A stretch of 64,000 nucleotides of DNA from Actinoallomurus sp. (GTDB lineage: Bacteria; Actinomycetota; Actinomycetes; Streptosporangiales; Streptosporangiaceae): contig JAOPYL010000124.1 in assembly GCA_025964625.1 (NCBI GenBank), forward strand, positions 16,925 to 80,924. Reading direction: 5' to 3'. Under the pieces are notes generated by a model. It did no database searches and was not told where the DNA came from. It worked only from the letters and a program-made list of their open reading frames with translations. Both the position numbers and the translations under genes were made by a program. Shown here one piece after another: positions 33,819-41,875 of this stretch (position 1 is the stretch's first letter; each line of letters opens with the position of its first letter).

Positions 33819-34405
33819 CCCTCGGACCGGAGTACTTCGAGAAGGCCTATGCCGACTCGGACGACCCATGGGGTTTCGCCTCACGCTGGTACGAGGAACG
33901 CAAGTACGCGCTGAGCCTGGCGATGCTGCCCCGGCGGCACTACGCGGACGCCTTCGAGCCCGGCTGCTCGATCGGAGTGCTCACCGCGCTGCTCGCGACC
34001 CGCTGCGACCGGCTGCTGGCCTGGGACGTCTCGTCCGAGGCGGTCCGGCAGGCCCGGCTGCGCGCCCCCGCGGCGAAGATCGAGCAGAGAGGGATCCCGG
34101 CCGAGTGGCCGGCCGGCGCCTTCGACCTCATCGTCTTCTCCGAGATGCTCTACTACCTGGCCGGCGACGACCTCACCCGGGCCCTCGACCTCGGTGCCGG
34201 ATCGCTGAAGCCTGGAGGCACACTGCTGGCCGTGCACTGGCGGCATCCGGTGGCCGACTACCCGCGAACCGGCGACGAGGTGCACACGGCCCTCGGCCGC
34301 ACCGGCCTGTCCCGGCTGGCGGTGCATCGTGAGGCCGACTTCATCGCCGAGGTGTACGTCAACGGCGATCCGGTATCCGTGGCCACCGCCGAAGGACTCA
34401 CGTGA
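33815..34405 (+). CDS. NodS-like SAM-dependent methyltransferase
   Basis: 196 residues, ATG start overlapping the PIG-L stop. It begins FEKAYADSDDPWGFASRWYEERKYALSLAMLPRR, then SAM motif I FEPGCSIGVLTALLA, motif II-IV AAKIEQRGIPAEWP..FDLIVFSEMLYYL, and a late HWRHPVADYPRTGDEVH. This is the NodS/UbiE-like pattern of small-molecule N-methyltransferases. It may methylate the amino group freed by the neighbouring deacetylase (compare NodB/NodS in Nod factor synthesis); that is inference. Confidence 0.9.
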   Translation: MTLGPEYFEKAYADSDDPWGFASRWYEERKYALSLAMLPRRHYADAFEPGCSIGVLTALLATRCDRLLAWDVSSEAVRQARLRAPAAKIEQRGIPAEWPAGAFDLIVFSEMLYYLAGDDLTRALDLGAGSLKPGGTLLAVHWRHPVADYPRTGDEVHTALGRTGLSRLAVHREADFIAEVYVNGDPVSVATAEGLT

Positions 34406-35028
34406 TCACTGGGGTCGTCGTCCCCGCGCACAACGAGCAGGAGCGACTGCCGGCCTGCCTGGCGACGCTGAGCCTGGTGTCCCAGAACGTGGTCGTGGTG
34501 GCGGACGCCTGCACCGACCGTACGGCCGAGGTGGCGCGGCGGGCCGGCGCCTTCGTCATCGAGGTGGCGGCCCGCAACGTCGGCGCCGCACGGGCGGCCG
34601 GTGTCGACGAGCTGCTGCGGCGTGGCGTCTCATGGGTGGCGACCACCGACGCCGACACTCTGGTGCCACCGTGCTGGCTCAGCACGCAGCTCCGGTACGC
34701 GGAGCGCGGCTGGGACGCCGTCGCGGGCACCGTCTCGGTGGTCGACTGGACCGGGCACCCGCCATGGCTCGCCGCCGCGTTCGCGCGCCGCTACGCGCAC
34801 GACACACCCGTCCACGGCGCCAACCTCGGCGTCCGTGCCGAGGCGTACCTCGCGGCCGGCGGCTTCGCGCCCATCGCGACCGGGGAGGATCACGCACTCG
34901 TCAAGGCGCTCAAGGCGGCCGGCCGCCACGTGCTGCACACCGCCAAGGTCAATGTGATCACGTCGGCCCGCCGCCACTACCGCGCCCCGCACGGCTTCGG
35001 TCACCTGCTGACGACCCTTGAGGCGTGA
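34402..35028 (+). CDS. GT2-family glycosyltransferase
   Basis: 208 residues, GTG start overlapping the methyltransferase stop. It begins VVVPAHNEQERLPACLATL (nucleotide-sugar fold), carries the metal-binding DxD in VATTDADTLVPPCW, and the acceptor-domain GANLGVRAEAYLAAGGF and GEDHALVKALKAAG. It is shorter than most GT2 enzymes (about 240-300). Last gene of the operon. It would join a sugar from a nucleotide donor to the product handled by the other three proteins. Confidence 0.9.
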   Translation: MITGVVVPAHNEQERLPACLATLSLVSQNVVVVADACTDRTAEVARRAGAFVIEVAARNVGAARAAGVDELLRRGVSWVATTDADTLVPPCWLSTQLRYAERGWDAVAGTVSVVDWTGHPPWLAAAFARRYAHDTPVHGANLGVRAEAYLAAGGFAPIATGEDHALVKALKAAGRHVLHTAKVNVITSARRHYRAPHGFGHLLTTLEA

Positions 35029-35110
35029 CATGTGTTCCAGGCCGTGGACGACGCCGGCGACCTCGGTCCATCCGTGACCCTCTGGCGGGCCGCACCCCGG
35101 GTGAGAGGTC

Positions 35111-36676
35111 TCAGCCGGGGGCCGGCCCGGCTCGGCCCGGGGCGGCGCCCGCCTCGACGAGATCGGCAGCGGAGCCGGCGGACGGCGCGGCCCGCCCGCC
35201 GATCGCCAGGGCGAGCAGGGCCGCGACCACGCACAGCGCCGCGGTCGCCCAGAAGATATCGCTGTACTCGGTGTGCAGGGCGGCCTTCACCGCGGCCACG
35301 TAGGCGGCCAGCCGGCGGGCGAACTCCGTCCGGCTCATCCCGATCGGCAAAGGCGTCACGAGATGCGCGGTGAGGGACTGGAAGCGGTGGAAGCCCCACG
35401 CGCTCAGCGCTGCGACGCCGATCAGCATGCCCATCATGCGTGCCACCACGATGGCGGCGGAGGCGATGCCGTGCTGCAGCGCGGGCACCGAGCGCAGCGC
35501 CACCGCCGACAACGGCGCGATGACGAGGCCGAGGCCCAGGCCCGCGAGCGCCAGGTCGGCGTCGACCCTGGATAGCACGAACAGCCCCAGGTCGTAACGC
35601 AAATGCTGCGCGTGGACCGGCCAGCCGGCGACGTGCGCGTAACCGGCGGCGGCGAGCAGCATGCCCCCTGCCACGACCCACCGCTCGGTGAACCGCCGGG
35701 CCAGCAGGCCACCGATGACCGCGGCCGCGGCGAGGGGGACGAGGAAGCGAGCCAGCAGCAGCGCGCCGCCGGCGGCGTTGCGGCCGAAGAGCGTCTGAGC
35801 GATCAGCTGCACGTCGACGAGCGTGGTCATGAGCGCCGCACCGGAGAGCAGACTCACCCCCAGTGCGGCGAAGAGGCCGCCCCGCCGGACGCCGTGCAGG
35901 TCGAGCAGCCGGGTACGGGCCCGCATCTCCCAGCCGGCGAAGCACCCGATCACGACGGCTCCGGCGGCGATACACGGGACTCCCCAGGCGGGCAGTGCCG
36001 ACCGGTGGGGATCCGGGTTGTACAGGCCCGCGACGAGCAGGCCGAGCCCGGCGGCGAGCAGCACTCCCCCGGCCACGTCGATCCGCGCCCGCGCGGCGGG
36101 CCTGCCGCCCGGGACCGTCCAGTGCACGGCGGCCATCGCGAGCAGCGCGATCGGGATGTTGATCCAGAAGATGCCGCGCCAGCCGACGAGCGCGGCCACC
36201 CCCGCACCGTACAGCGGGCCGAGCACGCTGCCCAGCTCCTGTACGGCGCCGACTCCGCCGAGCACGGCCGGTCGCCGGCGTTCCTCCCACAGGTCGCCCG
36301 CCAGCGCCATCGTGATGGGCAGCAGCGCACCGCCGGCGACCCCCTGGAGCCCGCGTCCGGCGATGAGTACCGGCAGTGAACCGGCCAGCGCCGTCACCGC
36401 GGATCCCGCGGCGAATCCGACCAGGCAGGCCTGCAACATCACGCGGCGGCCGAACCGGTCCGACAACAGGCCGAGCAGCGGCATCCCTGCGACGTAGCCG
36501 AGCAGGAAGGAGGTGACCACCAAGCTGGCGCGCTCGATATGGTTCACCGGCACGCCCAGATCGCCGACCATGGTCACCAGGACGGTCACCACGACGTACG
36601 CGTCGACCGCGGCGACCAGCACCACGATGCCGCCGACGCCGATCGCGACGCGGCGCGAGCGCTCCATCGTCCTCAT
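35111..36676 (-). CDS. MFS exporter (14-helix DHA2 type)
   Basis: 521 residues with about 14 predicted membrane helices. Motif A is GLLSDRFGRRVM, motif C lies in VQELGSVLGPLYGAGV, and the tail is an Ala/Gly-rich segment. It is encoded 10 bp downstream of a LppX/LprG-type lipoprotein gene, the arrangement of the mycobacterial lprG-P55 (Rv1411c-Rv1410c) pair that moves triacylglycerol and other lipids to the outer envelope. An export role for lipids or a drug is therefore likely. ATG 36667 is an alternative start. Confidence 0.9.
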   Translation of the reverse strand: MRTMERSRRVAIGVGGIVVLVAAVDAYVVVTVLVTMVGDLGVPVNHIERASLVVTSFLLGYVAGMPLLGLLSDRFGRRVMLQACLVGFAAGSAVTALAGSLPVLIAGRGLQGVAGGALLPITMALAGDLWEERRRPAVLGGVGAVQELGSVLGPLYGAGVAALVGWRGIFWINIPIALLAMAAVHWTVPGGRPAARARIDVAGGVLLAAGLGLLVAGLYNPDPHRSALPAWGVPCIAAGAVVIGCFAGWEMRARTRLLDLHGVRRGGLFAALGVSLLSGAALMTTLVDVQLIAQTLFGRNAAGGALLLARFLVPLAAAAVIGGLLARRFTERWVVAGGMLLAAAGYAHVAGWPVHAQHLRYDLGLFVLSRVDADLALAGLGLGLVIAPLSAVALRSVPALQHGIASAAIVVARMMGMLIGVAALSAWGFHRFQSLTAHLVTPLPIGMSRTEFARRLAAYVAAVKAALHTEYSDIFWATAALCVVAALLALAIGGRAAPSAGSAADLVEAGAAPGRAGPAPG

Positions 36677-36686
36677 CCGGCGCCGC

Positions 36687-37382
36687 TCACTTGGCCGGGG
36701 CGCTGATCGGGAAGGGCTTGCCGAAGTCGGCGAACGCGACCGTCACCGCACCGGGCTTGCCGCCGCTCTTGGAGGGCACCTGCACCTGCGCCTTCAGCAG
36801 GTGGTGGTCGGCGGCCGCCACCCAGATGTCCGCGGGCGCGTTGGCGGACATGCCCGGCACGAGCCGGGCAAGGGACGCCTGAGCGAGCGTCGCGTGCACG
36901 CGGTAGCAGTTCTGGCCCGCCACCTTGTCCTGCCCCCGCGTGCTCGCGCCGGTGGCGGTGAGCAGCAGCTGCACCAACCCGCGGTCCGGATCGAGGACCG
37001 CGGAGGGATCGTAGATCCCGGCCACCTTGGTCAGCGGTGCCTGCTGCCATCCGCCGGTGAGCCCCTTGAAGTGCACCGTCTTGCCGAGCGCGACGAAGTC
37101 CAGCTGGATCGGCATGCCGAGCTCGGTCACCTGCACCGAGCCCTGCGAGTTGCCGTTGCGCAACAGCTTCGCGTCGACGCTCTTCACGGTGATCTGGGGA
37201 TCACCGGTGGTCCGCAGCGTGAAGCTGAGACTGTTCACCGTCCGCATCACGTCCGCCGCCTGTTGCAGAAGCTGCCCGCCCGCGGGGTTCTTCGCCGAGC
37301 CGCCACCTCCGCAGCCGGCGGTGAAGGTGAGTGCGAGCACGATCTGGAGCAGGCAGGCGAACCTCGCCCGGGATGACAACAT
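36687..37382 (-). CDS. lprG: LppX/LprG-type lipoprotein
   Basis: 231 residues. A lipoprotein signal (hydrophobic ALTFTAG before Cys) precedes a Gly/Ser linker and a single LppX_LprAFG domain: QQAADVMRTVNSLSFTLRTTG, VELGMPIQLDF-like strand VTELGMPIQLDFVALG, WQQAPLTKVAGIYDPSAVLDPDRGL, and the typical C-terminal VAFADFGKPFPISAP end. These proteins are hollow beta/alpha shells that hold acylated lipids. The lipid anchor puts it on the outer leaflet of the membrane. With the exporter encoded just downstream it forms the LprG/P55-like lipid transport pair, here outside mycobacteria. Confidence 0.9.
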   Translation of the reverse strand: MLSSRARFACLLQIVLALTFTAGCGGGGSAKNPAGGQLLQQAADVMRTVNSLSFTLRTTGDPQITVKSVDAKLLRNGNSQGSVQVTELGMPIQLDFVALGKTVHFKGLTGGWQQAPLTKVAGIYDPSAVLDPDRGLVQLLLTATGASTRGQDKVAGQNCYRVHATLAQASLARLVPGMSANAPADIWVAAADHHLLKAQVQVPSKSGGKPGAVTVAFADFGKPFPISAPAK

Positions 37383-37749
37383 ACCGAGAAGATAGCGACC
37401 GCGGATGCCGATCAGAACCTCCTTCCGCCACGCCGGCCTTCGGCACGGGCGCCACCGCCGAAGTCGGGCACGCCTCCGATGACCATCGAGGACGAGCCGC
37501 CGGACTCGACCGATACCTGCGACGTCCCATCCTTTGACCTGCCGGCCACGGTAGGACCAGGCCGAGCTAAAGCATGTCTTGCGATTACTCCAAATCACGG
37601 TCAATTCCGATATCAGGCCATTAGGTGGAGTTGAAATTCAAGAGCAGCAGATGTCATATGGAATTAGGCAATAGCACCATAAATCGCGAAATTGCCTGGC
37701 GTGACGGCCGCATGTCACGCCGCGAAGCCGACCAAAGGAGGTATCTTCC
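37383..37749. other. Regulatory region before the secreted peptide gene
   Basis: 367 bp, AT-rich for this genome from about 37560 (GATTACTCCAAATC, CCATAAATCGCG). It holds the promoter of the lprG gene on the left and of the peptide gene on the right. A 7-bp inverted repeat AGGCAAT/ATTGCCT (37666-37697) sits 50-80 bases ahead of the peptide start and could be an operator or part of the 5' leader. Confidence 0.45.
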
Positions 37750-37977
37750 ATGGGGATTCCGACGCGGATGGGAGTAGCCATCTCCGGCCTGGCCTTCGCG
37801 GGAGCGACTGCCCTCAGCCTCGGCGCGGCCGCCCCGGCGAGCGCGCAGACCGCGACGACCACACCTCACCACGCCGTCACCCACTGGGGTGGCCACAAGG
37901 ACTACTGGAAAGACAGCTGGGAGACCATCGACATCTCGGAGAGCTGGTGGAGCTGGAGCTGCGGCTGTTGCTGCTAG
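37750..37977 (+). CDS. Small secreted Trp- and Cys-rich peptide
   Basis: 75 residues with a strong ribosome site (AAAGGAGGT, 8 bases ahead). Residues 1-32 form a clear Sec signal peptide ending ASA. The mature 43 residues are THHxx-rich at the start, then carry six Trp in 25 residues (HWGGHKDYWKDSWET, ESWWSW) and end SCGCCC, four Cys in the last five positions. I do not recognise a family; no processing enzyme, immunity protein or exporter specific to it lies next to it. The Cys/His content could bind a metal or form disulfides. The gene stands alone between its own AT-rich promoter region and two tandem terminators, so it is probably highly expressed. Confidence 0.8.
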   Translation: MGIPTRMGVAISGLAFAGATALSLGAAAPASAQTATTTPHHAVTHWGGHKDYWKDSWETIDISESWWSWSCGCCC

Positions 37978-38003
37978 CGGCTGGTGACACGCGCTCAGCC
38001 AAG

Positions 38004-38050
38004 GGTCGCCGCCAGCAGCACCCGCCGGCCAGGTGCTGCTGGCGGCGACC
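38004..38050 (+). terminator. Strong terminator after the secreted peptide gene
   Basis: An 18-bp perfect stem (GGTCGCCGCCAGCAGCAC and its complement) with an 11-base loop, 27 bases after the stop. No U-tract. Confidence 0.8.
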
Positions 38051-38111
38051 AGGGTATGCCGCCATCAGGGGTCTCGCGCCGGACGGGGCGCGGGGCCCCG
38101 CACCCGTACTC

Positions 38112-38147
38112 ACGCCGGCGTCACGAATCGGCTCGTGACGCCGGCGT
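38112..38147. terminator. Second terminator hairpin
   Basis: A 15-bp perfect stem (ACGCCGGCGTCACGA and its complement) with a 6-base loop, followed by TCC. With the hairpin 60 bases upstream it insulates the peptide gene from the dehydrogenase gene. Confidence 0.7.
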
Positions 38148-38236
38148 TCCATGCGTGGTGAACCACATCGATCTCCTGCCAGTCATGGGGACCGGACACG
38201 TGGAGCAAGTGGGGTAACCCGTCTAGGTTCACTGAC

Positions 38237-39016
38237 ATGAGCAGTGCTGACGCGACAGGAACGCCCGGACTCACGGAGCTGGCGGGGCGGACGGCCGTGG
38301 TGACCGGCGGGGCGAGCGGAATCGGCCGTGCGTGTGCCCGCCGGCTGTCGGACGCGGGCGCCCGCGTGATCGTCATCGACATCAGTGCCGATGCGGCCGA
38401 AGAGGTCGCGGCGGAGGTCGGTGGCGGCTTCCACGTGGCCGACCTGTCCGATCCGGACGTGGTGGACGGTCTCGGGCTCACCGCGGACATCCTGGTGAAC
38501 AACGCCGGTCTGCAGCATGTGGCGCCGGTGCACGAGTTCCCGCCGGAGGAGTTCGCACGGATCATGCGGGTCATGGTCGAGGCGCCGTTCCGGCTGGTTC
38601 GCCAGGTGCTCCCCGTGATGTACGAACGAGGGTGGGGAAGGGTCGTCAACATCTCGTCGGTGCATGGGCTGGTGGCCTCGCCGTTCAAGGTCGCCTACGT
38701 CACGGCCAAGCACGCCATCGAAGGCATGTCCAAGGTCGTCGCCTTGGAGGGGGCCGAGCACGGGGTCACCTCCAACTGCGTCAATCCGGCGTACGTGCGA
38801 ACCCCGCTGGTGGAGAACCAGGTCACGGCCCAGGCGGCCGCACACGGGATGACCGAGGCCGAGGTGCTCGAGCGTGTCATGCTCGAGCCCGCGGCGATCA
38901 AACGGTTGATCGAGCCGGACGAGGTCGCCGACGTCGTGGCGTATCTGTGTTCCCCGCGGGCGTCCTTCATCACGGGTGCCTCCGTGCCGATCGACGGCGG
39001 GTGGACCGCGCGCTGA
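38237..39016 (+). CDS. bdhA: 3-hydroxybutyrate dehydrogenase
   Basis: 259 residues, classical short-chain dehydrogenase. NAD site VVTGGASGIGRACA, the NNAG motif in ILVNNAGLQHVAPV, catalytic Ser in NISSVHGLVASPFK, Tyr and Lys in AYVTAKHAIEG, and the 3-hydroxybutyrate-dehydrogenase end AIKRLIEPDEVADVVAYL. It converts 3-hydroxybutyrate to acetoacetate with NAD. The regulator gene follows after 2 bp. A PHB depolymerase gene lies 8 kb further on, suggesting a PHB-use context. Confidence 0.9.
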   Translation: MSSADATGTPGLTELAGRTAVVTGGASGIGRACARRLSDAGARVIVIDISADAAEEVAAEVGGGFHVADLSDPDVVDGLGLTADILVNNAGLQHVAPVHEFPPEEFARIMRVMVEAPFRLVRQVLPVMYERGWGRVVNISSVHGLVASPFKVAYVTAKHAIEGMSKVVALEGAEHGVTSNCVNPAYVRTPLVENQVTAQAAAHGMTEAEVLERVMLEPAAIKRLIEPDEVADVVAYLCSPRASFITGASVPIDGGWTAR

Positions 39017-39018
39017 CA

Positions 39019-40887
39019 ATGGTCTCCGTGAGCATTTTCTTCGAGCTGCTGGCTCGGGAGGCGGCCCCGGTCGAGTTCGAGGCCCCGATCGCTGACGCGC
39101 GAGCCGCCGGGGCCTCGCCCGAAGTGCTGACCGAGCTCGAGCGGGTCAAGGTGGCGGCCCTGCGCGTACGGGCCCTGCTGGCGCGGCGCGCCCGGCGTGA
39201 GGTGGAACTCACGGCGCTGTTCGAGACCGCGGGCGACCTGGCCGGCCTGCGGAACGTCGATGCCGTGTTGCAGGCCATCGTGCGCCGGGCACGGCAGCTG
39301 CTCAACACCGATGTCGCCTACATGACGCTGATCGACGACGAGCGCGGCGACACCTACATGCGCGTCACGGACGGGTCGATCTCGATCGCCTTCCAGAGGC
39401 TGCGGCTGCCGCTCGGCGCAGGTCTGGGAGGCCTGGTCGCGCAGGCCGGGGCGCCGTACGCGAGCTCCGGCTACCTGGCGGACGAACGGTTCCGGCACAC
39501 CTCCCCCATCGACACGGGCGTCACAGAAGAGGGCCTGGTGGGAATCCTGGGCGTCCCGATGCGGCTGGGCGAGCGGGTCATCGGCGTGCTGTTCGCGGCC
39601 GACCGCAGTGAGCGGTCGTTCGCGCAGGAAGAGGTCGCGCTGCTGTGCTCGCTGGCCGCGCACGCCGCGGTGGCCATCGACAACGCCCGGCTGCTGCACG
39701 AGACACGAGTGACCCTGGAGGAGCTGAGCGCGGCGAGCGAGGCCGCACGGGTGCACAGTGAGGCGGTGGAGCGGGCCGCGCTGGCGCACGACCGCATGAC
39801 CGACCTCGTGGTGCGCGGCGGCGGGGTCGAGGACGTGGCCGCCGTGGTGACCGACATCCTCGGGGGCGCGCTCGTCGTACTCGATGCCGAGGGCCGCCGG
39901 CTCGCCGAGGTCGGCAGCGTGGACACGATCGATGAGGATCTGATCGCGCGGTCACGGACGCTCGGCCGGACCGCACGAGGAGGCGATCTGCGGGTCACCC
40001 CGATCGGCGCGGGCGCCGAGGTGCTCGGCACGCTGGCCCTGCGCACCGCCGGGGGCATACCGGACGCCGATGAGCGGATCCTCGAGCGCGCGGCCCTCGT
40101 CATGGCGCTGCTGCTGCTGTTCCGCCGCAACGTGACCGAGGTCGAGGGACGGGTCCGCGGTGAGCTCCTGGACGACCTCGTCGCCGGCCACGTCTCGGAT
40201 CCGGACGCGCTCGACGCGCGAGCCCGGCGGCTCGGCGTCGACCTCGGCGCGGCGCACGTGCTCGTCGTCGCCAAGCATGAGGGGCAGCGGGAGCAGGCGG
40301 CGTTCTGGGCCTCGTCGCATTCCGCCGTGGAGCACGGCCTCAGCACGGCGTACGGCGACGAACTCGTCCTCCTGCTGCCCGGCGACCGGCCAGGTGAGAT
40401 CGCATCCCGGGTGGCCAAGGAGCTTGGCGCCGCGCTCGGCATCCCGGCGACCGTCGGCGCGGCGGGACCGGTCGATCTGCCCGGTGGCGCGGAGTCGGCC
40501 CGCCATGAGGCCCGGCGCTGCGCCGACGCGCTGCTGGCCCTGGGCCGGACCGGGGACGGCGCGAGCGCCGCCGGGCTCGGCTTCGTGGGCCTGCTGATCG
40601 GCGAGGGCGGCGATGCCACGTCGTTCCTGGCGACCACCCTCGGCCCGGTCATCGCCTACGACCACCGGCGCGGCACCGCGTTGACGCAGACGATGGCGAT
40701 CTACTTCGGCACCGGCGGAAGCCTGGCCCGGACCGCCGAGCAACTGCACATTCACGTCAATACGGTGACTCAGCGGCTGGGCCGCATCGGCCGGCTCCTC
40801 GGCGAGGACTGGCAGCAGCCCGACCGTGCGCTGGAGATTCAGCTGGCGCTGCGCCTGCACCGCCTGCGCGGGTCTCTCACGCCCTGA
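39019..40887 (+). CDS. GAF/PucR-type regulator with C-terminal HTH
   Basis: 622 residues, ATG 2 bp after the dehydrogenase stop (an alternative is GTG 39028). An N-terminal helical region, a GAF domain (about 70-235, ETAGDLAGLRNVDAVLQAIVRRARQLLNTDVAYMTLIDD), a coiled stretch (LHETRVTLEELSAASEAARVH), a GGDEF-like PucR/CdaR middle, then a C-terminal PucR-type HTH (TGGSLARTAEQLHIHVNTVTQRLGRIGRLL). Such regulators sense a small organic molecule and activate catabolic genes. Its stop overlaps the convergent livM by 11 bases, so it probably controls the dehydrogenase, the ABC genes or both. Confidence 0.88.
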   Translation: MVSVSIFFELLAREAAPVEFEAPIADARAAGASPEVLTELERVKVAALRVRALLARRARREVELTALFETAGDLAGLRNVDAVLQAIVRRARQLLNTDVAYMTLIDDERGDTYMRVTDGSISIAFQRLRLPLGAGLGGLVAQAGAPYASSGYLADERFRHTSPIDTGVTEEGLVGILGVPMRLGERVIGVLFAADRSERSFAQEEVALLCSLAAHAAVAIDNARLLHETRVTLEELSAASEAARVHSEAVERAALAHDRMTDLVVRGGGVEDVAAVVTDILGGALVVLDAEGRRLAEVGSVDTIDEDLIARSRTLGRTARGGDLRVTPIGAGAEVLGTLALRTAGGIPDADERILERAALVMALLLLFRRNVTEVEGRVRGELLDDLVAGHVSDPDALDARARRLGVDLGAAHVLVVAKHEGQREQAAFWASSHSAVEHGLSTAYGDELVLLLPGDRPGEIASRVAKELGAALGIPATVGAAGPVDLPGGAESARHEARRCADALLALGRTGDGASAAGLGFVGLLIGEGGDATSFLATTLGPVIAYDHRRGTALTQTMAIYFGTGGSLARTAEQLHIHVNTVTQRLGRIGRLLGEDWQQPDRALEIQLALRLHRLRGSLTP

Positions 40888-41875
40888 CCGCCTCCCCGTC
40901 GGCCGCGGCCGATCGACCGGCGCCTGCCCGGCCGCGACGGCCGGAATGCCCGGTGAGCAGGTGTCGCGCGGTCCCCCAGATGCCGCGCCGGAAGATCAGC
41001 ACGGTGGCGGCGAAGACGGTGCCGGTCACGATCCCGATCTCCTCGAAGCCGGCGGTGGCCAGGTAGTCGTTGAGCTCGACGATCAGACCCGCGCCGATCA
41101 CGCCGCCCCACAGGGTGCCGATTCCGCCGAGGACGACCATCATCACGGCCTGGCCGGAGGTGGTCCAGTAGACCTCCTGCAACGACACGAAGCCGTGGCC
41201 GATGGCGAACAGGCCGCCGGCGAGGCCGGACAGGGCGGCCGAGAGCACGAAGGCGAGGAGCTTGTACTTCTCGACCGGGTAGCCGAGGGCACGAGCGCGG
41301 GCCGGGTTGTCGCGCACCGCGACCAGCACCCGCCCGAACGGCGAGCGCACCACGCGCCAGGCGCACCACAGGCCGGCGAGGATGATCGGCAGGCCCGCGT
41401 AGTAGAAGAAGAACGGGTCGGACAGGTCGACGCCGAACAGGTCACGGGGAATCCCCTGAAGGCCGTTCTCGCCGCCGGTCAGGCCCCGCCACTGGTTCGC
41501 GACGAAATAGACCAGCTGCGCGAAGGCCAGCGTCACCATGGCGAAATAGATGCCGGTGCTCCGCACCGACAGCCATCCGATCGGCACCGCCAGCGTGGCG
41601 GCGGCCAGCGCACCGGCGAGCACCGCGACCGGGAACGGCAGCCCGCTGTGCACGGCGATCAGACCGGACACGTACGCCGCGGTGCCCCAGAACGCGGCAT
41701 GGCCGAACGAGAGCAGCCCCGTGAAGCCGAGCAGGAGGTCCACGGCCACCGCGAACAACGCCCAGCAGATCATGTCCATCGCGACCGGCGGATAGATCAC
41801 CCATGGCAACGTGAGCGCTGCGAGCAGGCCCACGGCCAGTAGGATCGGCCGGCCGGCCAGCAAACGGATGATCAT
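40877..41875 (-). CDS. livM: Branched-chain-amino-acid-type ABC permease LivM
   Basis: 332 residues with about 9-10 membrane helices. LivM hallmarks include the FGHAAFWGTAAYVSGL helix and RSTGIYFAMVTLAFAQLVYF. The conserved EAA-like loop (ALGYPVEKYKLLAFVLSAALSGLAGGLFA) is present. Last gene in its operon; overlaps livH by 4 bases. The frame is open far upstream, but the start ATG 41875 is set by the livH stop overlap and GGAGGGAA ahead of it. Confidence 0.93.
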   Translation of the reverse strand: MIIRLLAGRPILLAVGLLAALTLPWVIYPPVAMDMICWALFAVAVDLLLGFTGLLSFGHAAFWGTAAYVSGLIAVHSGLPFPVAVLAGALAAATLAVPIGWLSVRSTGIYFAMVTLAFAQLVYFVANQWRGLTGGENGLQGIPRDLFGVDLSDPFFFYYAGLPIILAGLWCAWRVVRSPFGRVLVAVRDNPARARALGYPVEKYKLLAFVLSAALSGLAGGLFAIGHGFVSLQEVYWTTSGQAVMMVVLGGIGTLWGGVIGAGLIVELNDYLATAGFEEIGIVTGTVFAATVLIFRRGIWGTARHLLTGHSGRRGRAGAGRSAAADGEAVRA

